From NCBI RefSeq assembly GCF_900167205.1, contig NZ_FUWW01000013.1, positions 1-61,763 of the forward strand: 61,763 bases of DNA. Reading direction: 5' to 3'. Numbering within the stretch: position 1 is the first letter of the stretch; every line of letters starts with the position of its first letter. The notes beneath the pieces were generated by a model. The model was not told the DNA's origin. It worked only from the letters and a program-made list of their open reading frames with translations, and did not search any database. This document shows, piece after piece, positions 54,531 to 61,763 of the stretch. Made by a program: the position numbers and the translations under genes. The DNA comes from Eubacterium coprostanoligenes (GTDB lineage: Bacteria > Bacillota > Clostridia > Oscillospirales > Acutalibacteraceae).

Positions 54531-55505
54531 ATGAGTAAAAAACAACATATTACTTCTGTCGGCGGTCAGGCTCTTATTGAGGGCGTTATGATGCAAGGAC
54601 CAAAAGGGATTGCAACTGCTGTCAGGAAAACTGATAATTCAATTCTTGTTGAATATCATGATTTTAAGCATTTAAAAGATAAGAATAAATTTTTCGGACT
54701 TCCGATTATTCGTGGCATTGTTGCTTTTATTGAATCAATGATTATGGGCTACAAACTTTTGATGTATTCGGCAGAAGCATCAGGTATGGAAGACCTTGAA
54801 GATGTCGAAATGAACAAGTTTGAAAAATGGATTACTGATAAACTCGGCGACAAATTTATGGATATAATTATGGGCATTGCCTCTGTTTTGGGCTTTGCAC
54901 TTGCGTTCTTGATTTTCTTTTTCTTGCCTGTGTTTATATTCAATAAAATTAATGAAGCAACACATATGGCTCTCACTCCTTGGCAGGGTACTATTGAAGG
55001 CTGTATGAAAATAGTTATCTTTGTTGTTTATATGCTTTTTGTTTCTCAAATGAAAGATATAAAAAGACTATTCAAATATCACGGCGCCGAACACAAAAGC
55101 ATTGCTTGCTATGAAGCAGGTGAGGAGCTTACTGTAGAAAATGTAAAAAAGTGTACTCGCTTTCATCCAAGATGCGGTACATCATTTATGTTTGTAATGC
55201 TTATTTTAAGTATTGTTGTTGTTACGCTTCTTTCACTTGTTGTTCCGGCTGAATTGAAGCAAAACACAATTGCGTGGATGTTTATCAAATTACCGCTCAT
55301 CCCACTTATTATGGGCATCGGCTATGAATTTATCAGATACGCGGGCAAGCACGACAATCTGTTTGTCAAAATAGTATCTGCACCGGGTTTATGGATGCAA
55401 AGAATTACTACAAAAGAGCCTGAAGACGATATAATTGAAGTTGGCATTGCTTCTATAAAAGCGGTTATTACAGACAATATTGAGGACGATGAAATTAAGC
55501 GATGA
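54531..55505 (+). CDS. DUF1385 membrane protein
   Basis: A 324-aa protein with the DUF1385 opening GGQALIEGVMMQGP and the conserved HGAEHKSIACYEAGE followed by TRFHPRCGTSF. Four or so helices lie at about 57-75, 118-145, 160-180 and 225-265. Conserved His and Cys suggest metal or redox chemistry, but function is unknown. It overlaps prmC by 4 bp, an order common in Clostridia. Confidence 0.88.
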   Translation: MSKKQHITSVGGQALIEGVMMQGPKGIATAVRKTDNSILVEYHDFKHLKDKNKFFGLPIIRGIVAFIESMIMGYKLLMYSAEASGMEDLEDVEMNKFEKWITDKLGDKFMDIIMGIASVLGFALAFLIFFFLPVFIFNKINEATHMALTPWQGTIEGCMKIVIFVVYMLFVSQMKDIKRLFKYHGAEHKSIACYEAGEELTVENVKKCTRFHPRCGTSFMFVMLILSIVVVTLLSLVVPAELKQNTIAWMFIKLPLIPLIMGIGYEFIRYAGKHDNLFVKIVSAPGLWMQRITTKEPEDDIIEVGIASIKAVITDNIEDDEIKR

Positions 55506-56317
55506 ATGTTAAGGAAGCGTATAGTTACAGCGTAAGTTTTTTAGGTGCAAACGGTGTAGATGAGGCTGATTTCAAGGCTTTGACAGTAGTTTGCCATGTT
55601 GCAGGAATAAAAAACAACGAATATCATGCTCATAGAGATGATTTTGTTATCACAAGACAGCTTGCGGATTGCTTGTGGAAATTAAAATCAGGAGAGCCAC
55701 TTCAATATGTTGTTGGTAAATGGGATTTTTACGAAAGTGAATTCTATGTTGGCGAGGGCGTTCTTATTCCGAGACCTGAAACCGAAGAACTTGTTGAACT
55801 AGCTGTTAAACAATTGAAAACTGTTGACGCTCCGGTTATTATTGATTTGTGTTCAGGCAGTGGGTGTATTGGTTTGAGTATTGCAAAAGCTGTTCCGTCA
55901 TCAAAAGTTTATTGCATTGAAAAAAGCAAAGACGCATTTGAATATTTGAAGAAAAATTCCGATGGCATATATAATGCAATTTTGATTAATGATGATATTT
56001 TTAACGATATAGATATTGAACAAGCCGATTTGATTATTTCAAATCCGCCGTATATCAAAACGGATGTTCTCCAAACATTGCAAGATGAAGTAAAAAAAGA
56101 ACCAGTGATGGCTCTTGACGGTGGAACTGACGGACTTGATTTTTACAGAGTTATCAATGATAAATGGAGTAAAAAGCTTAAACCAAACGGTGTTTTGATG
56201 CTTGAAATAGGCGAGGATCAAGGTAAAACTATTATTGATGTTCTTTCTGATTTTAACAGTGTTGAAGTATTAAAAGATATGTACGGTAACGACAGAATGG
56301 TTGTTGCAAAAATATAA
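55502..56317 (+). CDS. prmC: Release-factor glutamine methyltransferase
   Basis: Methylates the GGQ glutamine of peptide-chain release factors. 271 aa. An N-terminal helical domain is followed by YVVGKWDFYESEFYV, the substrate loop LIPRPETEELVE, SAM motif DLCSGSGCIGLS and catalytic NPPYIK. The prfA gene usually nearby is not in the window. Its ATG overlaps the DUF1385 stop. Confidence 0.94.
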   Translation: MNVKEAYSYSVSFLGANGVDEADFKALTVVCHVAGIKNNEYHAHRDDFVITRQLADCLWKLKSGEPLQYVVGKWDFYESEFYVGEGVLIPRPETEELVELAVKQLKTVDAPVIIDLCSGSGCIGLSIAKAVPSSKVYCIEKSKDAFEYLKKNSDGIYNAILINDDIFNDIDIEQADLIISNPPYIKTDVLQTLQDEVKKEPVMALDGGTDGLDFYRVINDKWSKKLKPNGVLMLEIGEDQGKTIIDVLSDFNSVEVLKDMYGNDRMVVAKI

Positions 56318-56336
56318 AACAAAGGTGATTAATTAA

Positions 56337-57008
56337 ATGATTTCAATTTTTAGATATATACAACAAGGCGAGTACTTGCTTGCGGTTATTGCTGTGCTTT
56401 CGAGATGTTTTGTTGTGTTTTGTTGCTTGCCGATACACGAGCTTGCACACGGTCTTATGGCACATTTACTTGGTGATGACACTGCAAAAAGAGAGGGCAG
56501 ACTTTCACTCAATCCTTTTGCACATCTCAATCCTATCGGTACAGTGATGATTTTTCTCTTTGGCATCGGTTATGCAAACCCTGTGCCGATTAATCCAAGA
56601 AACTTTAAAAATGAAAAAGGCGGTATGGCTCTGACAGCATTTGCTGGTCCACTTGCAAATATTCTTATGGGCTTTGTATCGGTTTGGGGATATTTTATTT
56701 TGGCAAAATTTGCAGGCAATTCGGCTGTTGGAAGTGCAATAGCATATTTCTTCCTTTATTCTGCTCAAATCAATGTTATGCTTGCAGTGTTTAATTTGTT
56801 CCCAATTCCACCGCTCGACGGCTCAAAGATTTTGGCAGCTGTTTTACCTGATAAAATTTATTATAAATATATGATGTATGAAAGATATATAATGATTGGC
56901 CTTATGATTCTTCTTTTCACAGGAATTTTGGATACTCCTATATCTTTTCTTACAAGTAAATTGTTGAACTTTATTTCTTTACTTCCAAGATTGGTGCTCC
57001 ATATTTAA
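56337..57008 (+). CDS. M50 site-2-protease-like membrane metallopeptidase
   Basis: A 223-aa polytopic protein. Zinc motif HELAHG (HExxH) is at about 38-43. GRLSLNPFAHLNPIG and FAGPLANILMGF are family segments, and the third ligand lies in FNLFPIPPLDGSKIL. Compact YwhC/SpoIVFB-like type without a PDZ domain. The substrate is unknown. AGGTGATTAATTAA precedes the ATG; scpA starts 10 bp later. Confidence 0.92.
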   Translation: MISIFRYIQQGEYLLAVIAVLSRCFVVFCCLPIHELAHGLMAHLLGDDTAKREGRLSLNPFAHLNPIGTVMIFLFGIGYANPVPINPRNFKNEKGGMALTAFAGPLANILMGFVSVWGYFILAKFAGNSAVGSAIAYFFLYSAQINVMLAVFNLFPIPPLDGSKILAAVLPDKIYYKYMMYERYIMIGLMILLFTGILDTPISFLTSKLLNFISLLPRLVLHI

Positions 57009-57018
57009 TTGAGGTATT

Positions 57019-57747
57019 ATGGATAATTTAACCTATAAAATTGAGGTGTTCGAAGGTCCTATGGACTTGCTTTTGCACCTTATCAGTAAGCATAAACTGA
57101 ATATTAATGACATTCCGATTGTTGAACTTGTCAATCAATACCTTGATTATGTCAGACAAATGGAAGAAGCGGATTTTGATGTTGCCGGTGATTTTTTGGA
57201 AATGGCAGCAAGATTGATTTATATCAAAACTGTTTCTTTGCTCCCTCGACATGAAGAAGCGGAAGTGCTCAAAAAGGAACTTACAGGCGAACTTATAGAA
57301 TATCGTGACTGTAAGTTGATGGCAGAAAAACTTTCCAATCGAACAGACGGCTTTGGCAGATTTGTTCGTCAGCCACAAGGCGGGTGGGTAAATTATGATT
57401 ATGAAAGATTTCACGAACCTGATGAACTTTTGGACGCTTATGTAAATGTTGCAGGCAAGGCACAAAGACGATTGCCCCCTCCGATTGATTCATTCAAAGT
57501 TATTGTTGCAAAGAAATTTGTAAATGTAGCATCAAAGGTTAGAACCGTTATGCGTAAACTTTGGAGCGGAAAAAAGGTCAGCTTTTTGAATTTGTTTGAC
57601 GGAGCAAAATCAAAATCGGATATTGTGGCAACATTTTTAGCTGTTTTGGAACTAACAAAAACAAAAAGAATAACGGTTGAAGGAGATATGCACAATCCGA
57701 CCGTTCAGATTGTAAATGAAGCAAAAGAGGTGGACAACCTTGAATAA
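57019..57747 (+). CDS. scpA: Segregation and condensation protein A
   Basis: Kleisin subunit of the SMC-ScpAB condensin that organises and segregates the chromosome. 242 aa. The N-terminal SMC-neck-binding segment starts YKIEVFEGPMDLLLHLISKH. The C-terminal winged helix contains KSDIVATFLAVLEL. It overlaps scpB by 8 bp. GAGGTATT precedes the ATG. Confidence 0.95.
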   Translation: MDNLTYKIEVFEGPMDLLLHLISKHKLNINDIPIVELVNQYLDYVRQMEEADFDVAGDFLEMAARLIYIKTVSLLPRHEEAEVLKKELTGELIEYRDCKLMAEKLSNRTDGFGRFVRQPQGGWVNYDYERFHEPDELLDAYVNVAGKAQRRLPPPIDSFKVIVAKKFVNVASKVRTVMRKLWSGKKVSFLNLFDGAKSKSDIVATFLAVLELTKTKRITVEGDMHNPTVQIVNEAKEVDNLE

Positions 57748-58372
57748 AACTGAAAACTTGGTTTCAACTCTTGAAGCTATGCTTTTTGCCGCAGGTGACC
57801 CTGTTGAACCTGCAAAACTCTCAGAAGTTCTTGATATAGATATTGAAACTATTGAAAAAATGCTTGATTATTTGGGCGCACAGTATGATGAGCGAGGCTC
57901 CGGCTTAATGCTTATCCGTGTTGACAACAAATATCAAATTTGTACAAGAGAAAAGTACAGTGAAGAAGTGCGAAAACTTATGGAAATCAAGAAAAACGCA
58001 CCGTTGAGTAACGCAGCGTTTGAAGTTCTTGCTGTTATTGCTTACAACAAAACCGTGACCCGTTCATTTATCGAACAGGTCAGAGGCGTTGATTGTTCAG
58101 GACCGATTTCTTCACTTGTTCAAAAAGGACTTATTGAAGAAAAGGGGAGAATGGACTTGCCCGGTAGACCGTTGATTTATGGCACGACCGATAGATTTTT
58201 AAGATGTTTTTCGCTCAATTCCCTCGAAGATTTGCCCGATTTACCAAAAACCGAAGAGGTTGAAAGCATTGCAAAGGATGACAGCCAAACTTCTTTATTT
58301 GACAATGAGAATAAATCTGATATACTAAAAGAAAAAGAAATATCAGAGCTTGCTCATATTGAGGAGGAGTAA
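57740..58372 (+). CDS. scpB: Segregation and condensation protein B
   Basis: Dimeric kite subunit that binds ScpA within condensin. 210 aa from a TTG start at 57740, which follows AGAGGTGG at 7 nt; an ATG at 57716 adds eight residues but lacks a site. Two winged helices are seen, with LSNAAFEVLAVIAYNKTVTR and LIYGTTDRFLRCFSL characteristic. The acidic C-terminal tail is less conserved. Confidence 0.94.
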   Translation: MNKTENLVSTLEAMLFAAGDPVEPAKLSEVLDIDIETIEKMLDYLGAQYDERGSGLMLIRVDNKYQICTREKYSEEVRKLMEIKKNAPLSNAAFEVLAVIAYNKTVTRSFIEQVRGVDCSGPISSLVQKGLIEEKGRMDLPGRPLIYGTTDRFLRCFSLNSLEDLPDLPKTEEVESIAKDDSQTSLFDNENKSDILKEKEISELAHIEEE

Positions 58373-59149
58373 ATGAAAGTTTTTCTGATAATTTTAGCTG
58401 TTTTGGTATTGCTGTTTGCATTCATTCTTTCTCTTTCGGCCGAATTGACCGTTGTTTATGATAATGGATGGCACACATCGGTTCAGGTGCTTTTTATAAA
58501 AAAAGATATTGAACTTTCAAAAATTCTTAATTTCATTTTATTTCCGGATAAAGCAGGTAAACAAGCTGCCGAGAAGAAAAAAGAAAAAAAGAAAGATAAT
58601 TCTAAAAAGTCAAAACCTGTTGAAGAAACTAAAGCAGAAACAACGGTTGAACCTGTTGTTGAGGTTGAAGCAGAAAAAAATGCCGAAACAGTTAAAGAAC
58701 CCGAAACAAAAACAGTTGAAGCTGATGCATCAAAACCAAAAGCAGAACCTAAAAAGAATCCTATTGCAAAAATTATTGATGAGGACGGCATTGTCGGAAT
58801 TATGCTTTTGGCATCAAATTTGGTAGAAACCTTAAATACTGCTGTAACAACTTTATTTAGGGGTTTGCATATTTACTCATTATATGTTAAAATAATAGTT
58901 GGTGGCGCTGATGCAGAAGAAATTGCTCGTGCATACGGCAGAATTTGCGGATTTTATTATCCGCTAAAAGGTATGATTTTGAATGGTATGAAGGTTGACC
59001 AATATGATGATTATATTCAACCTGATTTCATAGCACCGTTTAATGAATATGAATTTCAGCTTATTGCATCAATGAATGTTGCGCTGATTTTAAAAATTGG
59101 TATTAAAGCAGGAACAAAGTTCTTGGTTAACTTAATAAAAAACAAGTAA
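58373..59149 (+). CDS. DUF2953 (YtfI-like) membrane protein
   Basis: A 258-aa protein with an N-terminal helix (3-25). A Lys/Glu/Ala/Val low-complexity linker spans about 62-130, and a C-terminal DUF2953 segment (ADAEEIARAYGRICGFYYPL) follows. The linker is longer than usual and repetitive (variants of AEPKxE and VEAE). Pairing with gerW/ytfJ downstream matches ytfI-ytfJ of Bacillus, suggesting a role in sporulation. The start is one base after the scpB stop with GGAGG upstream. Confidence 0.85.
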   Translation: MKVFLIILAVLVLLFAFILSLSAELTVVYDNGWHTSVQVLFIKKDIELSKILNFILFPDKAGKQAAEKKKEKKKDNSKKSKPVEETKAETTVEPVVEVEAEKNAETVKEPETKTVEADASKPKAEPKKNPIAKIIDEDGIVGIMLLASNLVETLNTAVTTLFRGLHIYSLYVKIIVGGADAEEIARAYGRICGFYYPLKGMILNGMKVDQYDDYIQPDFIAPFNEYEFQLIASMNVALILKIGIKAGTKFLVNLIKNK

Positions 59150-59171
59150 TTAATTTTAAGGGGAATGTATT

Positions 59172-59567
59172 ATGAAAGAAACTCCGGTAAACAAAATAAT
59201 GGAATCAACACTTGAAAAGATGAGAGAAATGGTTGATGTTTCAACTATTATCGGCGAACCAATGGTAACGGGTAATACTACACTTATCCCTGTATCAAAG
59301 GTATCATACGGCTTTACATCAGGCGGAACAGACCTTCCTTCAAAGCAAAATAAGGAATTGTTCGGCGGTGCCGGCGGAGGCGGTATCTCTATCACTCCTG
59401 TTGCATTCATCGTTATTCAGGATTCAAAGGTTAGACTTATGCAAATCAACAACTACACATCATCTGCAGACAGAGCTATTGCGATGATTCCTGAACTTGT
59501 TGATAAACTTACAGAGCTTACGGAAGCAAAGAAGAGCGAGTCAAAGCCAGAAGAAAAAGCAGAATAA
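59172..59567 (+). CDS. gerW: GerW/YtfJ-family sporulation protein
   Basis: A 131-aa protein. The N-terminal helix (ESTLEKMREMV) is followed by the family core VSTIIGEPMVTGNTTLIPVS and a Gly-rich turn (FGGAGGGGISITPVAF). GerW is needed for proper germination in Bacillus; the mechanism is unknown. AAGGGGAATG precedes the ATG. It ends before a hairpin that is also the dacF start region. Confidence 0.92.
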   Translation: MKETPVNKIMESTLEKMREMVDVSTIIGEPMVTGNTTLIPVSKVSYGFTSGGTDLPSKQNKELFGGAGGGGISITPVAFIVIQDSKVRLMQINNYTSSADRAIAMIPELVDKLTELTEAKKSESKPEEKAE

Positions 59568-59582
59568 TTTTTAATTAAATTA

Positions 59583-59617
59583 AATCACCTGCATATATTT
59601 ATGTAGGTGATTGTTTT
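59583..59617 (+). terminator. Terminator-like hairpin overlapping dacF ribosome-binding site
   Basis: AATCACCTGCAT (59583-59594) pairs with ATGTAGGTGATT (59601-59612) across 6 nt, one G-T mismatch, followed by GTTTTG. The right arm contains AGGTGA (59605-59610), the only Shine-Dalgarno for dacF. Confidence 0.7.
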
Positions 59618-60668
59618 GTATAAAAGATTTATAAGTTTTTTGTGTATATTCGTATTGCTTGTGCCGTATTCTGTCTATGCCAAAAATGACAATATCACAG
59701 CGGAAAAAGCTATTGTAATTGATAAAACAACCTCAACTGTGTTGTATCAAAAATCAAGCGATTGTAAGTGCTCAATGGCTTCGACCACAAAGATAATGAC
59801 TTGTCTTATTGCGTGTGAAAGACTGAATCAAAATGAAGTTGTAGAAATCACAAACTCTATGCTCGAAAAAACAGAAGGCTCTTTGATTTATCTGAAAGCA
59901 GGGGATAAGATAACTGTATCAGATTTGATAAAGGGAGCAATGCTTGCTTCCGGCAACGATGCGGCTAACGCTCTTGCTGTCTATATTTCCGGCAGTTTGT
60001 TGCAGTTTGTCAAACTGATGAATTATTATGCTCAAAAATTCGGACTGTCAAACACGCATTTTGAAACCCCGTCGGGTTTAGACGGCAAAGAGCATTATTC
60101 AACCGCATATGATATGGCAATGCTGACCTCATACGCACTTGATAATGAAGTTTTTTCACAAATATGTAAACTTCAAAAAGCAGAAATAAAAATTAATAAC
60201 AAGCCACAAACAATCTATAACCATAATAAACTTTTATATCAAACAGAAAACTGTATCGGTGTCAAAACAGGATTTACAAAAAAGTCAGGCAGATGCCTTG
60301 TCAGTGCCTATGATTATAAAGGTAATACCATAATTATCGTGACGCTAAATGATTGTGACGATTGGAACGACCACAAAAAGCTCCTTGATTATGCAAAAGG
60401 CAAGTATCAAACGCTTTCAAAAACACAAGGAATTGAGATTGATTGTGTTGGTTCAAACAAGAAAAAAATCTTTTGTACAGCATCTTTTGATGTTTCGTAT
60501 CTTGACAAATTAAGTTTTAAGTTATATTATTATCCTATTTTGTATGCCCCGATATTGAAAAATACAAAAGTCGGCAAAATGGAAATATATTCAAATAACA
60601 AATTAATTAGGACTGTAGATATTATAGCTCCGGAAAGTGTAAAAGTATGGCAAACAACAACGAAGTAA
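59616..60668 (+). CDS. dacF: D-alanyl-D-alanine carboxypeptidase (DacF-like PBP5 family)
   Basis: Trims pentapeptides in peptidoglycan, in Bacillus during spore cortex formation. 350 aa. A signal peptide covers about 1-22. SxxK is in MASTTKIM, SGN in ASGNDAAN and KTG in GVKTGFTKKSG, all intact. The beta-rich C-terminal domain follows. TTG 59616 is preceded by AGGTGA; a GTG at 59607 sits inside that element and is less likely. Its end overlaps the pseudouridine synthase gene by 22 bp. Confidence 0.92.
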   Translation: MYKRFISFLCIFVLLVPYSVYAKNDNITAEKAIVIDKTTSTVLYQKSSDCKCSMASTTKIMTCLIACERLNQNEVVEITNSMLEKTEGSLIYLKAGDKITVSDLIKGAMLASGNDAANALAVYISGSLLQFVKLMNYYAQKFGLSNTHFETPSGLDGKEHYSTAYDMAMLTSYALDNEVFSQICKLQKAEIKINNKPQTIYNHNKLLYQTENCIGVKTGFTKKSGRCLVSAYDYKGNTIIIVTLNDCDDWNDHKKLLDYAKGKYQTLSKTQGIEIDCVGSNKKKIFCTASFDVSYLDKLSFKLYYYPILYAPILKNTKVGKMEIYSNNKLIRTVDIIAPESVKVWQTTTK

Positions 60669-61393
60669 GACTTCAAAAATTTATGGCAGAACAGGGAGTT
60701 GCTTCCCGTAGAAAAAGCGAGGATTTAATCCGTGCAGGCAAAGTTAAGGTGAACGGTCATGTTGCGGAAATCGGTATGAAAATCAATCCTCGTAAAGATT
60801 TGGTTACAGTTGGCAAGCAAAAACTTACTAAAGTTAAAAATCGCAAAATGGTATATGTTATGCTCAACAAGCCTCGTGGATATGTCACAACCGTATCTGA
60901 CGAACTCGGCAGAAAAACCGTTATGGATTTGCTTCCTGATTTTGGTTGCAGAATTTATCCTGTCGGCAGACTTGACAAAGACAGTGAGGGACTTTTGCTC
61001 TTGACAAATGACGGTTCGTTCACAAACTGTATGACTCATCCGTCACATGAATATGCAAAGGTATATCGTGTTACAGTAAGACCGGCGGTAAATGATGATA
61101 TTCTTTTCAATCTTCGCAACGGTATTGAAATTGACGGCAGAATGACAGCCCCTTGCGAGGTTACTGTTTTGACAGAAGAAGAAAACAGAGTTGTTCTTGA
61201 GTTTATTCTTCACGAGGGCAGAAATCGTCAAATCAGAAAAATGTGCGAAAGTCAAGGTTTGGAAGTAGCAAGACTTAAAAGAATTTCCATCGGTCCTGTT
61301 AAACTCGGTATGCTCAAACAGGGCGATTACAGAGAATTGACCGAACAAGATGTAAAAAAACTGCTTCGTTCTGCCGGACATAAAGAAAATTAA
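60647..61393 (+). CDS. rluB: RluB/RsuA-family pseudouridine synthase
   Basis: Isomerises a uridine in rRNA, probably 23S. 248 aa. An N-terminal S4 domain (RLQKFMAEQGVASRRKSEDLI) is followed by the synthase domain. Catalytic Asp lies in PVGRLDKDSEGLLLLTNDG, and HEGRNRQIRKM is conserved. GGAAAG precedes the ATG, which overlaps dacF. RluB versus RluE/RsuA cannot be settled by eye, but the length and motifs favour RluB. Confidence 0.92.
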   Translation: MANNNEVRLQKFMAEQGVASRRKSEDLIRAGKVKVNGHVAEIGMKINPRKDLVTVGKQKLTKVKNRKMVYVMLNKPRGYVTTVSDELGRKTVMDLLPDFGCRIYPVGRLDKDSEGLLLLTNDGSFTNCMTHPSHEYAKVYRVTVRPAVNDDILFNLRNGIEIDGRMTAPCEVTVLTEEENRVVLEFILHEGRNRQIRKMCESQGLEVARLKRISIGPVKLGMLKQGDYRELTEQDVKKLLRSAGHKEN

Positions 61394-61395
61394 TG

Positions 61396-61425
61396 AAAAA
61401 GACGGAGATTTTCTCTGTCTTTTTT
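61396..61425 (+). terminator. Terminator after rluB
   Basis: AAAAAGACGGAGA (61396-61408) pairs with TCTCTGTCTTTTT across TTT (one mismatch), with a T-run tail. Confidence 0.8.
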
Positions 61426-61537
61426 AAATTTGTCCAGCAATGGTTGATAACCCCCGGTTCTACCGGGGGAAACAGAAAGCTTTAGTAAAAATAAGAACGG
61501 CGAGCTAAAAGCAAGCCGAGGGTATTGGCGAAAAAAT

Positions 61538-61594
61538 AACCTCCAAGTATAATAGAAACGGTTTGGCAGCCGCGTTACTAAAATACAGGAGGTT
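61538..61594 (+). promoter_or_regulatory. tnpA: tnpA leader hairpin sequestering the Shine-Dalgarno
   Basis: AACCTCC (61538-61544) is exactly complementary to GGAGGTT (61588-61594), the tnpA ribosome-binding site. Inner pairs (GTAT/ATAC, AACG/CGTT) extend the stem. This should block TnpA translation, as known for IS200. Confidence 0.65.
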
Positions 61595-61600
61595 AAAAGC

Positions 61601-61763
61601 ATGATAAAAAAGAACGGAAACAATGAAATAAAAACATTGTCACACTCAACATACAGGTGTCATTATCACATAGTGTTTGCACCAAAATATCGCAGAAAAG
61701 AGATATACGGAAAATTAAGAAAAGATATTGGAGAAATAATCCGTAAATTGTGCGAACAGAAAG
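61601..61763 (+). CDS. tnpA: IS200-type transposase TnpA, N-terminal part
   Basis: The first 54 codons of a Y1 HUH transposase that moves single-stranded DNA. The segment STYRCHYHIVFAPKYRRKEI matches IS200 TnpA starts. The HUH and catalytic Tyr motifs lie beyond the window end. GGAGGTT lies 7 nt before the ATG but is predicted to be paired in the leader. Confidence 0.9.
   Translation, partial: MIKKNGNNEIKTLSHSTYRCHYHIVFAPKYRRKEIYGKLRKDIGEIIRKLCEQK

Larger units (their letters stand above)
61440..61763 (+). mobile_element. IS200/IS605-family element, left end (cut by window)
   Basis: CCCCCGGT (61451-61458) and ACCGGGGG (61462-61469) form the short subterminal hairpin typical of IS200 left ends, with no terminal inverted repeats. 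A 130-nt structured leader and tnpA follow. The element inserted just past the rluB terminator. The right end is outside the window, and the exact left cleavage point cannot be fixed. Confidence 0.85.

Noticed and set aside
58509-58826. A 105-aa Lys/Gln-rich plus-strand frame within the DUF2953 gene
   Set aside because: It arises from the low-complexity Lys/Glu/Ala linker read in another frame.
61390-61623. A 77-aa minus-strand open frame at the right edge
   Set aside because: It overlaps the rluB terminator and IS left end, and is antisense to the tnpA leader; no coding signal.

Overview
The window comes from a low-GC, spore-forming Firmicute, most likely a Clostridia (Oscillospiraceae/Ruminococcaceae-like) bacterium. 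Reasons: strongly AT-biased coding and intergenic sequence, Shine-Dalgarno starts of the AAGGAGG/GGTGA type, and a ctsR-mcsA-mcsB-clpC operon. The gene order scpA-scpB-DUF2953-gerW-dacF, an ECF transporter next to truA, and several sigma-A promoters (TTGACA-17-TATAAT type) point the same way. Genus-level assignment is a guess.

Layout. 1-4.5 kb: ilvB-ilvN-leuC-leuD plus a small unknown gene. 4.6-9.6 kb: a response regulator and sensor kinase, then an ABC efflux pair, with shared TGTAAT operator-like sites. 9.6-13.1 kb (minus strand): a BspA-like surface protein and an iron-sulfur flavoprotein. 13.3-15.8 kb: a copper P-type ATPase whose last domain looks like a copper chaperone with its own ribosome-binding site. 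15.8-17.8 kb (minus): a collagen-like protein and a glycosyltransferase. 18-22.5 kb: the CtsR/McsAB/ClpC stress operon, in which McsB lacks most catalytic residues of its family. 22.6-25.7 kb: an Rrf2 regulator followed by DUF2804, FRG-domain and zinc-ribbon genes. 25.7-28 kb: a YdcF protein and glutamate dehydrogenase.

28.1-40.65 kb is one long co-directional run with no terminator seen: ruvCAB, glmM, a methyltransferase, ecfA1-ecfA2-ecfT, truA, a DUF5711-like gene, cvpA, pgsA and a ClpE-like ATPase. 40.7-41.15 kb holds five tRNA genes (Gly, Arg, His, Gln, Lys) behind one strong promoter. The 3' part of tRNA-Lys is repeated exactly (49 bp) 2.27 kb downstream. Between the copies sits a decayed integrative element: a DUF4160/DUF2442 pair, a replication-protein remnant and a truncated, frameshifted integrase.

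43.6-50.6 kb: a membrane glycosyltransferase, thyA-folA, then iscS-iscU-nadA-mnmA, a coherent sulfur/Fe-S block. iscS has an Rrf2-type operator over its promoter. 50.6-50.9 kb contains a probable independently transcribed structured RNA. 51-61.4 kb: lipoprotein-response regulator-kinase, DUF1385, prmC, an M50 protease, scpAB, DUF2953, gerW, dacF and an RluB-type pseudouridine synthase. The right edge cuts an IS200-type element after its left end and the start of tnpA.

Most promising for follow-up: the internal copZ start in copA, the apparently catalytically dead McsB, the small RNA at 50.66-50.81 kb, the perfect inverted repeat centred on the tRNA promoter, and the tRNA-Lys element. No rRNA genes or CRISPR arrays were seen. 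All family names rest on motif recognition by eye; no database search was run.
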